From NCBI GenBank assembly GCA_921293015.1, contig OV121081.1, forward strand, positions 76,153,022-76,217,021: a stretch of 64,000 nt of DNA. The letters run 5' to 3'. The notes under the pieces are model-generated. The model was not told the DNA's origin. It did no database searches and worked only from the letters and a program-made list of their open reading frames with translations. Below, in pieces: positions 10,478 to 21,580 of the stretch (the stretch's first letter is position 1; each line of letters starts with the position of its first letter). This DNA comes from Phorcus lineatus. Lineage: Eukaryota; Mollusca; Gastropoda; Trochida; Trochidae. The position numbers and the translations under genes were made by a program.

Positions 10478-12426
10478 CTATCCAGAGCAGCTACACTTGT
10501 CACTGTTTTCTCAAGTTCATATGCTTCTATAGGATACTCTTCTCCTCCATCCATTGATGATAGCCAAAACTTGAGTCGTCGACTATTTGCGTTTTGCAGG
10601 ATTTCCTCTCCAACAACTGAAACATCTAGTCTTTCATGTTTTCCCTGCAATCCTAATGCTTTTGCAAAGTCTCTTCTAATCACTGAGGTTGAGGCTCCAC
10701 TGTCGACAAGAATATTTCCTTCCCTCAACTTCCCATTACTTCCTCTAAATATGCCTCTGATAACTGGCATGATGCCATCACGATCAAATGCTCCTTGTGA
10801 GCATGCACTAGCTACAGGTGGGCTTATGTGAAGAAGTTCATTATGTGTACGAGTACATCCATTCTTTCCACAAGCTCTTTTTGACCTACATTCTCTGGCA
10901 TTATGTCCTTTTACAAGACAAGAAAAACATAATTTCATATCCCTTGTCTTCTGTATGGGATCATTCACATCACTGTCCAGGAATGTTGGACATTGAGATA
11001 TCCGATGATCCTCTTGACAGATATAACACTTGACAGCTCTCTTCATAGTCTGTTGAGAGTAGACACCTCTTCTAGTCTTCTCATTCTCTCTGAACCGCTC
11101 ATATCTGTGGTCTGGTTTCAGTCTCTCAAGATCACCAAAATCAGGGTCAAACTCAGCTCTGACACGTTGGCGAATGAAGTCACTGATGTGAACCACTGAA
11201 GGTGTGTCCCCTTTCTCCCTCAGATTTGCTACAAAACTCTTCCACTGTTCAATGAGATAACCTGGCAATCTCAACACAATCTTTCTCAAATTTTCATTGG
11301 CATTAACATCCGCAAAGTGGTTCAGTCTCTTTAAAGTTGCTTTACTGTTAATCAGGTCAATCGACAAATCCCGAAGAGCATTTCTGTTATTTGGTGGAAT
11401 CTTTGCCCCTTTCGTTAACTTGTTCACTATGGCGCAAGCAATGAGACTTGGCTGTCCGAACTGATCTTGTAACATCTTGATTGCTGTTGCATACATTGAC
11501 CCACTGGATCCTAAACCGCATAATGCACGTTCTGCATCACCTGTCAGATGCATTCGGAGTTGTACCATTCGCAAGTCATCCGACAAATGGAGTTTGTCGT
11601 GAATGTGAATCTTGAATCGCTCAATAAAGTCTACATAATCAAGAGGGTTACCATCATATTTCCCTAGCTTAACAGGGGGAATGTCCTTGCTAGCTTCAAG
11701 CTTGTAAAGCACATCAGCCACTGAGAGGTTACTCACTGCAGAAGGTAAGTTGGTCTCTTGAAACTCTACAAGATGGTTTATCCATGAATCAAAGGAAACA
11801 CTATCAGACTCAGCATTACTTGATGTTGTTGGATTGGGGTCCACATTTCTCTGTTCAGTTCTGTTCATATTAGTCTCTGAATGTTCATCCTCTGTTCCTG
11901 AATTATCTGCTAAAGTAACAACAGGAACTGTATCATTCCTCTCAGAATTCTGTTCACCTTTCTTCTTTGATGACCTGGTACTTTTGGATCCTGATTTCCC
12001 TGAAGATGGCTCTTTCTCTGTGTCATTTCTGTTTAATGATATCAAATAATCCTCTACCTCCTCTTCAATAGTATGCATGTCATCTATCAGATCACTCTCC
12101 CACTGGTCTAGCCTCTGAACTTGAGATTCCTCAACATAAGAATATAGTTCACCATGAAAGTCACATGCCTGACCATAGTCTGACCTGATATCCTCTAATT
12201 CTCTCATAAATCTTCTCTCATTTTTATCTTTTCTCTGAATAGATTCTCTGATTCTGTTAATACTTCTAGTAATCTTGCCCCTTAGAGCCTTTCTCTTATT
12301 TTTAACAAGTGTTATTCTCTCTTTATTGCTTGAAAAACTCTGGCTAGTAGTAGCCATGTTAGTACTCTCTGTAGTACTCTCTTCTCTCTCATCAGCCTGA
12401 CTAACAGTGTCTACCTGTCTCTTCAT
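10471..12426 (-). CDS. BEL/Pao Gag and aspartic protease polyprotein
   Basis: A 651-residue frame from ATG at 12424-12426. Gag packages the element RNA into virus-like particles; the protease cleaves the polyprotein. The N-terminal third is charged and probably coiled coil. The middle holds the capsid-like region typical of Pao Gag (around residues 230-420). Cys/His knuckles follow at about 467-525 (CYICQEDH..., CFSCLVKGHNARECR). The protease has its catalytic DSGAS motif near residue 575. In BEL/Pao elements gag and pol normally form one frame. Here it ends at TAG 10471-10473, after which pol-type sequence continues, so the stop looks like a nonsense mutation and not a natural terminus. It may still give a truncated Gag-protease. 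Confidence 0.87.
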   Translation of the reverse strand: MKRQVDTVSQADEREESTTESTNMATTSQSFSSNKERITLVKNKRKALRGKITRSINRIRESIQRKDKNERRFMRELEDIRSDYGQACDFHGELYSYVEESQVQRLDQWESDLIDDMHTIEEEVEDYLISLNRNDTEKEPSSGKSGSKSTRSSKKKGEQNSERNDTVPVVTLADNSGTEDEHSETNMNRTEQRNVDPNPTTSSNAESDSVSFDSWINHLVEFQETNLPSAVSNLSVADVLYKLEASKDIPPVKLGKYDGNPLDYVDFIERFKIHIHDKLHLSDDLRMVQLRMHLTGDAERALCGLGSSGSMYATAIKMLQDQFGQPSLIACAIVNKLTKGAKIPPNNRNALRDLSIDLINSKATLKRLNHFADVNANENLRKIVLRLPGYLIEQWKSFVANLREKGDTPSVVHISDFIRQRVRAEFDPDFGDLERLKPDHRYERFRENEKTRRGVYSQQTMKRAVKCYICQEDHRISQCPTFLDSDVNDPIQKTRDMKLCFSCLVKGHNARECRSKRACGKNGCTRTHNELLHISPPVASACSQGAFDRDGIMPVIRGIFRGSNGKLREGNILVDSGASTSVIRRDFAKALGLQGKHERLDVSVVGEEILQNANSRRLKFWLSSMDGGEEYPIEAYELEKTVTSVAALDRE

Positions 12427-12521
12427 CTTTCACCTTAGTCCAAACACGAAAACCTCCTAGTTGCCTGCTGGGTCGGCACAGAAATGAGGATCCAATCTTC
12501 AGAAATATCTTCAGAAATATT

Positions 12522-12847
12522 TGGTGCGTAAGGCAAAGAATGACTCAACAAAGGGGTAGAAATCTTCTAACTGTGTTCCCAAAACAGATTGTTGAATACT
12601 TCAATTGTTCTGAAGAGTGCTTTCTCTACCCATAATTTGTTGATTAATAATAGTGACGCTGAAGACCATGCCATCAATCTCGGCTTCATGAGACAAATTT
12701 GCGCGCTCTTCGCGGCAGGGAGAAATCATTACACAATTGAAATAGGGAGCAGTTATTGGAATAATAAATCATTAAGAGTTTACAGTTCTGGCTGAAATAA
12801 ATTACAATGAGCTGTGAAATAATATGAAATCAACTAAATTCTTAACA
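12522..12847 (-). repeat. BEL/Pao 5' LTR (right copy)
   Basis: 326 bp, the same length and ends as the left LTR, with 323 of 326 identical positions. It is followed by the AAAGA target duplication at 12848-12852. The promoter for the minus-strand transcript would lie in this copy. Just inside it, a 12-base motif (TCTTCAGAAATA) is repeated twice in tandem. Confidence 0.93.
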
Positions 12848-12852
12848 AAAGA

Positions 12853-15113
12853 TATACACATACTTTTTCACTAGTTTGTTCAAAGCCAATTAAGCCGAAA
12901 AATTGAACTAATTAGTTAAAGTGGGTCACTAGTGTTTATATGGATGGAGTTATTATTGTCAAGCCGGGACGGGAAAGAAAATCGGTATATAGTACTCCTA
13001 AAGACTAGAAGGGTGACAAGTTGATCGAAACGACAACACATGCCTAGTCAAAAAGGCAAAACCTCTCATGATTTGATTTAAATAATAACTTCTCAGTCTT
13101 TGAAGAAACGTGGCCATTTTAGATATGCATATTTACTTAAAATCATATTAATCATATTGAATCAACAAGAACATTATTCTTTCCTTTTTTTGTAAATTTT
13201 GGTCTCCTATTTGTTTCAAGATGTTTTTGTTATTTTTTCTTTTTCACGAATATAAAGTGTACACATCTAATAATAAAAATTTAAAGAAGAAACGTAATTT
13301 GTTTTCGTTTTGAATATAACCTAAGGTGACGTAGTACGCAAGGAAGGAACTTCCGCGTAATGACATCGCAATTCACTAGTGGGCGTTACAAAAAAGTAGG
13401 TGTCCGTAGAAATTGTCCTGATATTTACATTAATTCTCATATGTCATGGTTTAGATGAACAATTTATCTACCGATTTATATTGTGTGTTTTCAATGGTGA
13501 CTGATCATAAATCACATATGTTTAACAATCAGACACAACACGCAGACAACAACTTTGAGATGCATTTGTGACATATATTTTGGATGCATTTGTTACCGCG
13601 TTGGAATTGATTGTTTGAATTCAATAATTCTTGGATATAGATTTTCGAATAATGACCATTGACATTGACCCATTAGATTATGGACACAACTAATGAATCC
13701 ATAATAACAATCTCAACGTCCTTGTGTCCCTCACCGCTTCATCTCACTTGAACAATAAGAATTTGACCAGTCCATCAGTTGCTAATTAGTGTTCAAGCAG
13801 TAACACACCTGCTACCGGTCAATACTGCGTTCCCCAATAAATTGTTAGATCGATGTATTAGTTAATCATTTTCATTAAAACGACTTTGTTATGTTTCAAT
13901 GTCTAACATGTACACAGAATGCATAAATCCAATTACAGCTGAAGTACATGGATACACAGGGGCGTGTAAACAAATGTTTAAAACAATAAACAGTCGAATT
14001 CATGTATTTAAAAAATAAAGAAGTCAATGTGTCAATGTTTTATTCCAAAACGCTGTCTTCTTATTGTACAGCATTATCACATATAACCTTCAGTTCATTG
14101 CATTCTAATTCACATGAGCTATACCTGCACCTGGTACCTCAAGACAGGATTACGGACCTACAAGGTCGCGCGAAGCTTCAAAAATACAATTCCTTCCCTT
14201 TATGTTGTAGCTGGCGCTTTGAGCGGGTATTAACATAAGAATAATGCAAGATGCGAGGAATTGTGGTTTATAACAATAATTCCCAAATATCGTCACCATG
14301 ATGAGTAATGTTATGATCATAACTATGACGCATGTTACTCGGAAAGGTTTAAATGAATATGTGATATTTCAAACATAGAATACTATGAAAAGTAAGATTT
14401 TCCACTTGATATAGGGAAAACCTTGATTTGCCTATGAGGGACACTTCTAAAAGCCTCTAGAATATTTAGAAACATAATTGATTCTCTGAACTAAGCAATC
14501 CGCACGTTCAAATATCAATGAGTGATTTCAACCACGTTCAATATATCAAGATTTGTCAGCGGTGGAGTGGATACGTCAGGAGTTCGTCTATGTATGCAAT
14601 TGATGGAGGTTCCAAAGGATTAGTGATACGGGCTTCTAAGGTACCTGCAATCAGGTCTTCGTCAGGGCTTAGTGGTTGCCAGAGCAGTGATAGCGAAAAT
14701 TAGTGTTTTTTACGTAGTAAGTTTCTTGTTTGCCTTGTTAAGTTTTATCTAGCAAATTTCCAACAATAGTCACCTGTGATTTGTCTTCGGAACTGCATTT
14801 GGAAACAATAGATAATCCTATCCATCCAAGGTAAACCTCTGCCCCTCCTGACTTATGAACTTGGTGAATATTGCCTATATTGTTTGTGACTGAAAACAGC
14901 TCTGTAATCAACATGCTGCTTACGACCTTGGTAGTCCAACTCTTGATCTTTCAATCGTAAATAATGATGAACTAATAAAAACACTTTAATTCAGGAGAGA
15001 TTTATGAAATGCTAAATTTACACTTGCATTGGTAACAGTCCAATCAAGTATCTATGAACAGTGTTAAGGGCATTTTAAAATTAGGCAAAAGAAACACCAT
15101 TAGCGTAGAAATG
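12853..15113. other. Non-coding; no gene seen
   Basis: AT-rich sequence with only short chance frames. No splice-bounded exon, tRNA or repeat that I can support. Confidence 0.5.
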
Positions 15114-15130
15114 CTGAAATTACAAATGGA

Positions 15131-15448
15131 GGTGAGGTGAGGTGAGTTGGGGTTTAACGCCGCTTTCAAGATTATTTCACTTATATCGCGGCTGCTAGTA
15201 TTATTGCAGGGAGAAAGCCCGCAACACTATAGTGGCTATGCATTGCGGTGAAACCTGCGAGCATCGGCTGGAACTAGCGAACCATGGGTGGTACTGCGCT
15301 GAATTTCAGTGTAGCATTGCACCCAAACCTGACTGCGTGTAGAACAGTTCTCTATTGCAGACAAAGTTGCCGAGCCCCTGGCGGGATTCGAACCACGGAC
15401 CTCCTGATCCGAAGCCGAACGCGCTAACCACTGCGCTATCCCGCCCAC
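15131..15448 (-). mobile_element. Full-length tRNA-derived SINE
   Basis: 318 bp on the minus strand. The head resembles a tRNA: A box TAGCGCAGTGG and B box GGTTCGAATCC with the expected spacing, which would serve as an internal RNA polymerase III promoter. The body is shared with copies at 9736-10005 and 44175-44332. The tail is (CTCAC)n. A perfect 17-bp target duplication (CTGAAATTACAAATGGA) flanks it at 15114-15130 and 15449-15465, which shows LINE-assisted retrotransposition. The 70-codon frame inside it is not a gene. Confidence 0.93.
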
Positions 15449-15465
15449 CTGAAATTACAAATGGA

Positions 15466-18400
15466 GAAACACATGCAAATGTCTCCAGACATACGTTTAA
15501 TACACGTTGAAACTATTTGCGACTGAGTAATAGATTGGTTAAACGTAATAGGTCTTGAGATTCTTAGCGATCTTCATTCAACTTTCATAGATATTTCCAA
15601 TATAAAATTATATTTTATGAATCAACAACTGTGTTTTGATTTCAGAAGTGTATATTGCGTTTCGGTGATACATTTTCTCAATTTACGAAAACATTTCCAC
15701 CTTTAATCAGTTGTAATTCTTTTTATATAAGAAAAGTATTAAACGCTTAGACACCAGTATATATTTTAATAAAAATAAAATATTTTAAAACACATGTCGT
15801 TGCAAACTTTAAGCATTTTGTTATCATAGATTTAATGAAACACGGTAGGTGTATATTCATCCTACAAGTTAAGCTGACTATAGACTATAGGTAAAAAGGC
15901 GAACGTTAACGCCATGACATGATCTCAAAGCAAGAGCGTTAAGTGCTTCCGAACTTGTAATTTGTTGTCAATTTGTTTTCTTTGGATCGTAACCAGTCAG
16001 ATTAAAAGTCTGGCAAGAGCAATTAATTTTCTTTCGAGTGTATCAGACTGCACTTTTATCCCATTTGCATATAATTGTTAGCAGTTTAGGTACTCCACGT
16101 TCAAATGGAGTAAGTAGAGAATGATTTGCATACGGAGACTGACGATAGGTAATTAAGGCGTATCTCTCTAAAAGAACTACAGCTGAAAAAAGTAAGAAAA
16201 TAGTTACTGACCCTTGGCCATGTGGCACAAAACACTAAGGCTAATTGAGGTAGCCTAGTGCAAAATTGAAAGACTAGTACTGTCCTAAGGTTAACCTTAA
16301 TGTTATAGTTGTTTATTTTGAAAGACCCTATTGTCTTTTTGACGAACATTTTATAAAGGTTATAATCCTTCGAAGAGTATGAACCTATTAACATAAAATG
16401 TTTATCACATTGCGTTGTTATTCGCCTGTCGTTTAAAGGTTGATTAACAATAAAGTATCTTATTCAGTGAATGAACAAAATACACATGTACATCTAGTCA
16501 AAAGGGAAATTATATCCAAATGCGAAACAATCCCGAATTACCGTGACCAACTTTATCCAAAGCCTTATATACAGCTATACAATAAAGAATGCTTTCGTTT
16601 GGTTGTATACGTCCTTAGATTTTACATCTCATCTATTACGCTAATTGGAAATTTGTCTTTTACCTCCATCAATTCCTTTTTTGTTTCTAGTTTGGAAGCG
16701 AACTTACTTCAAAGTATTTGAACTTTACCTCCAAGTGGTTGTCAATTTAAATCAAAATCGTTATCATTTAAAAATGTCTTAAATATTCCGTAGCCATTAA
16801 ATCATTTGTGTGAATACATGCGAGATCAAGTAGTTCTTGTAGTGCCTATAATGCTTATTACAGTTATCAAAATATGTCAGTAAATACCCAACTATGATTA
16901 ATTCTATATCCATTCTACAGAGTAATAATGTTAATATCAGGTAGGATGTTTGTCTATATCTATACAATGTTGACAAAAAACACAAATCTAAATGAAAATA
17001 GATACTTATGCGCATGTTATAATAAAAAGTGCTTATGTATTTGTATTTTGGGCGGGATGGCTGTTACTGAATAAAAATGTCTGTCTGTCTGTAACAGATA
17101 CCTTAGAAATAACATGACAGGTTTGGAAAATATGAACGTAGTTGCCAAATATAGATTGGTGAAGGTAATTTACAGTGAAAATGTTGATGGAAGTATGAAA
17201 CACATTTGCTAAATTCCATATGATCATGATAGTGATGGAAAATATTAATGGATTTATATAATACTTTTCCTTGGTAATTTTGACATGGAACAGTTTTGAT
17301 GCCATAGCCCAAAGTTAATTTACAAAATCTAAAACTCTTTTGTTTTTTCAAAACCTACCTACTTGCGTTCTATTACAACAATATGAATCGACAGAATTGA
17401 AGATGTAAATGTTTGGCTCATTTAATACATAACAGTAGTTCCATGGTAACCATTATGTTGGTGTAGTTGTAATGTCCAGTTGTGATCCAGGTTAAGGCAG
17501 GTGCAAGAACCCGGCAAAGCGTATTTAAGGTAAAAATTGGTTTCGGGTGTTAATTAGGTTTATAGGTAAGTCAAGTCCAGAGAGCTCTATGAAGCTTTTG
17601 ATTTGTTACTTCACTTTTTGTAAGTGAATTTGATGTCGATAATGTAGCCGTGTTCATTTAAATGTTTAAAGTTCCTAGGATTTTGAATTTATTATAAGTA
17701 GTATCGTGTGATATATATCGACATGATGATTTTCTCTAATGGCTAACACAGGTATAGCCACATTTAATTGTGGGACAGAGTATTTTTAAATGCCTTTTTA
17801 TCAGAATAATGGCAGTATCAATTAATAAAATGCGGCACAAAAAATCGATTTGTTGTAAGCAATTAATCAGTATCTTGTTCCCACGTTTTTGTAAATTTAT
17901 AAACAAAACACTATAAACAGAATCTCCTAAATCTATCATCAGCAGTTAACATCAGAGATGCCAGACAGTAATCACATTCAAATTCTTATACCCAGACCTT
18001 GTGATGCAAAGCTTTCATGATATTCATTCATTACGCGCTGATCATGAAGTTCGATGAGCTGTATTCATTATAAGGTTAAATGGGTGGTAACAAGTTTTTC
18101 TAGGTAAACACGAAGTTCTCTCGAAAACGAAAAGAAAGGTTTCCAATTGCAAAACAATGTTTTTTAATCCAAAGTAACAGTTCTAGAATGAACGTGGCAT
18201 GTTTGGTTAAGCTACATGTACGCGAATCCTTTTCCCTAGGTTAAATGATTAAAAGGCGTGCTCATTATAACGACCGACAGCACTTCTATTTGATACTTGA
18301 TAGATAGACTAAGGATAATTGGGCTGAGTTGTGAGATATTTGAAGAAATATTCGAAAGAATAAAATTATCTATAAAGTACTGCTCCTGTACTTTTAAGGT

Positions 18401-19981
18401 ACTGAGAAGAGGTCTTGGTACCTGTAGGTAGACAACAGGGTGGCTAAAGTAGAGCAGATAGACCAAGAGCGAAGCAAAAGGTCTATTTTATTTATAACCA
18501 TCAAGATCCAGTCAGAAGACCCAAAAGGAAAATGAACCGGGTCGAATGATGTTATTTGATAACAATACAATTTCTAATAGTCTCGTTTAATGACCGTTAA
18601 AAAAACTGATCTTTTGTAACAACTTTATCAATCAAAAGAACGAATTTGCTTTCATTCAATATTTTACCAAAAAAGTAGACAGTTTAGATTGATAAAATTT
18701 ATCATCGCAGGCGAAGCACCGTTGACATTTTTCAGGTGTAGTTAAACACTATCGTGCTTAAAAACTTCTGTTATGGTTTGTACAAAGATGAAAAGTACTT
18801 ACACAATAGACTGCATGGCACATCTGACCATTTGTCCTCAATTTCATCATGTATGCTTATCATTTTGCAACCAAAATGTATTAATATAAAAATTGAAAAA
18901 AAAAAACCCGACAGAAACTGGTGTTTTTACTTTAGACATTATAAGCATCTTAGTCAATGAATGATGAACAAATTTAGCTAGGTTTAACTGGATTCGTGGT
19001 TAGATAGGTAGCTCACGGGATAGAAACCATTTTACAATTTTTTTATTCAATTAGAAGAGTAATTAGGCAGCCTCCTTCGAGATAGTTGTTAGAATCCTAT
19101 ATGAGGTCTCTTAATCACAGCAAGACCTCATATGGTTACCTTGAAATACGGATAGGCCTATTTTGGTTTCATTCAATTTCTTCCTCCAGGTTACGGCACG
19201 GTGCAAAGCAAAGGGATGACATCACCAGAGGTTGTCAAGGAAGTTACGACTTCATGATAATGATTAATTCACACAAAGGCAAAACTTAAAGCGTTTCATG
19301 TAACTGGTACTTATAATCAGAGAGTGAACAAACTTAATAGATTTATAGGTTGTCGAACAAAGTAAGTGTAAGAGTTGTAAGCACACCCCATCTTATGGAC
19401 TTTCGAACAGCAGTGACGAGGTCTGATAGTAAAACTTACACTCGGCGAGCACCATAATGCAAATTTTCCGCTAAGTACTGTTGATGACAGTCATTATATG
19501 CAAATGAAATTATAGTGTAGACATGTGCTCTCTGTAGAAATCAATACCTCTTTTCGGATTCACTTAGAGAATATTCATATAATTCCAAGTAAGTGCAGTT
19601 TCAATCAGATGAAACAGGTATGATCTGGCTGGTAAGTGGCCAAAAGAAAAAAATACTTGAAAATGCGGTTACAAAATGTGACAGGGAAATTGGTATCTAT
19701 ATATATGATAAACAGTTTCATTCAACGGGTCAATGAATGGCGACGGTTTTACTGACATTTTTATCAATCGTATGAACAAATTGGTCCTCCGTAATTTTTT
19801 TTATCATGTTTAGCAAAAAGATCAAACAGTTGAAAAAAATTAAAAGGATGTAAAAATTATTGTTTGTAACAGTTTTGACTTTGCCTCTATTTATGATCTG
19901 TCATTGTTCAGATGGTAGATTAATATCATTATCATGTCACAGGCAGAGGCGCTCAACGTCAAAGTTGTATATGTGTTACTC
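15466..19981. other. Non-coding; no gene seen
   Basis: AT-rich. The open frames here are short, with hydrophobic or low-complexity translations typical of AT-rich DNA. No domain or splice pattern recognised. Confidence 0.5.
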
Positions 19982-20654
19982 TGTCACGGTGTAACGATAT
20001 CTAAACTCAGACGAGACCCGTTATCCGACAGAAAGATAAGAAGAGAAAATAAACAAGCCAATAAATAACTAGAGAGAAGCCAATCCGTGAATCAAGTGGT
20101 TTATTTGCAGTCTAAACAAGACGGTAACCGGGTACAGCAACAAGCCACCCGTAATCCACTCAACAGGAGTTAACAACTAATTAAGGAAGTCAACAACCCA
20201 TGAATACACAAATAGACAAACTGTAGGGAATCACTCTAGCATACCCCCAGACGTTGTAACAACAAGATAAGCTAATGGCCGTCTTAACGAGATAGCATAC
20301 ATAAGACAAATCAACACTTTGGCGTGAATATACAAGAGGGCACGGGTGGACTAACAATAGGGATGAATAAACAATAAGCACACAGTACTTTAGATTATCT
20401 TTAATCACTACTTGAGTGAGTAAATGAATAAGAACACTAGGTCCACCCGTGACCTCTCCCAGCAAGGGTCAAGTCAAGACTACTGGTACCAGAGCTTAGC
20501 TCACTATTCATTGGCTCCGTGCGGACGTCGTAGTAACCCATGCCTAGCTCGAAGAACAGAATGGTAGCCTATCGTAAGGATATCGTGAATCTGTGTTTCC
20601 TTGCGAAACTAAATTATCCCTAGCTACATAAATATTTAAGGTATGGAGCCCTAC
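19982..20654. repeat. GC-richer block, possible old solo LTR
   Basis: Starts TGTCACGGTGTAACG and could end near CCCTACA. Its composition differs from the AT-rich surroundings. There is no coding content, and I found no convincing target duplication or second copy in the window. The assignment is a guess from base composition and the TG/CA ends. Confidence 0.2.
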
Positions 20655-21344
20655 AATTGCTTATTGTAAAATGGCGCAAACTCCTCTACAAGAAGGTATA
20701 AATATATATATCATGAGTATTGGCATATTAATGCTACATGTAAAAAGGCTGATAAATGGAGCATGAAAATGACATTTGAACATATAAAAATAGCCACAGT
20801 CGGCGAATAAAGACATGAATGATAAAAATAGATACATGAATGTAAAGTACAGGATATGTACTTTCGATATATATACAATAATTGGTGATATTTTATGAAA
20901 GTACATTAGGGGAGAGGCGGGAAAAAGGTCGCACGCTCGAACCGCGTGACAAATCCCGTATATTTTTTAAGGGGAAGATAATTCGTTCATTTTATGTTTA
21001 TTTTTCCACATATCCTACAACACATTCATGGTTAAAAAATCTCAAATGAAAAAAATGATAAATGGTGGTGACAAATGACAGGCTATCTGAGAGTCATTCT
21101 ATCACATCCTCATGCGTTTATCATGTTGCAGGTTTCTCATCTCCTTTCAATTTACGTCGAGGGCAGCAATGAAGTCTTTGTGTAATCACTAAGGTTAAAT
21201 GCGTCACTTCAAAATCTCAAATATGTGAATTCACAATCAAAAGCAAGTAGCAGTATGTCCTAGATGTGTCTAGTAAAGGTTTAAGGAGCAAACAGATGAT
21301 GTATCTGTAGTAATAAGGCAGACTGACTTAGACCTGTTGTAAAC
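20655..21344. other. Non-coding; no gene seen
   Basis: AT-rich sequence with no supported feature. Confidence 0.45.
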
Positions 21345-21580
21345 GTTGGGGGAGGGGGTTTAATTAGGCCGGAAACTGACATTATATTCTCTGAAAGACT
21401 AGGGGTGGGAGAAAGATAGCCTGGAGCTGACGTTTTAAGAATGGGCTAGGGGGGTGGGTGTGGAGTTTCGTCCGCAGCACACATATCACCCTCTGGTAGA
21501 CTGGGGGCGGGGGTAGAACAGCCTGGAGCTGACGAAACAGTGTCTGGAAAATTAGAGGAGGAGGGAAGGCTGTTCCCACA
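21345..21580. repeat. Degenerate G-rich minisatellite, period about 51 bp
   Basis: Motifs of the type AGCCTGGAGCTGACG recur at 21418 and 21520 (102 bp apart), with a weaker version (AGGCCGGAAACTGAC) 51 bp earlier. Each unit holds a G-rich run such as AGGGGTGGGAG, GGGGGGTGGG or GGGGGCGGGGG. The minus-strand open frame across it simply reflects a period divisible by three. The G runs could form quadruplexes; this is inference. Confidence 0.65.

Larger units (their letters stand above)
6320..12847 (-). mobile_element. BEL/Pao LTR retrotransposon, complete but broken
   Basis: Two 326-bp direct repeats bound the element and the target bases AAAGA flank it (6315-6319 and 12848-12852). Reading along the minus strand the order is 5' LTR, gag, aspartic protease, reverse transcriptase, RNase H, zinc-binding region, integrase, 3' LTR, which is the BEL/Pao order. 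Pol is disrupted by nonsense codons at 10471-10473, 8218-8220 and 7957-7959, by frameshifts near 10450, 8820 and 7846, and by a SINE at 9736-10005. No primer-binding site complementary to a tRNA end was evident after the 5' LTR. No envelope gene is seen. Confidence 0.93.

Noticed and set aside
15236-15448. 70-codon minus frame (and similar ones at 9694-9894 and 44177-44313)
   Set aside because: These are translations of the SINE body, including its tRNA-like head.
15380-15448. A functional tRNA gene
   Set aside because: A and B boxes are present, but the sequence is joined to a SINE body and bounded by a target duplication, so it is a SINE head.
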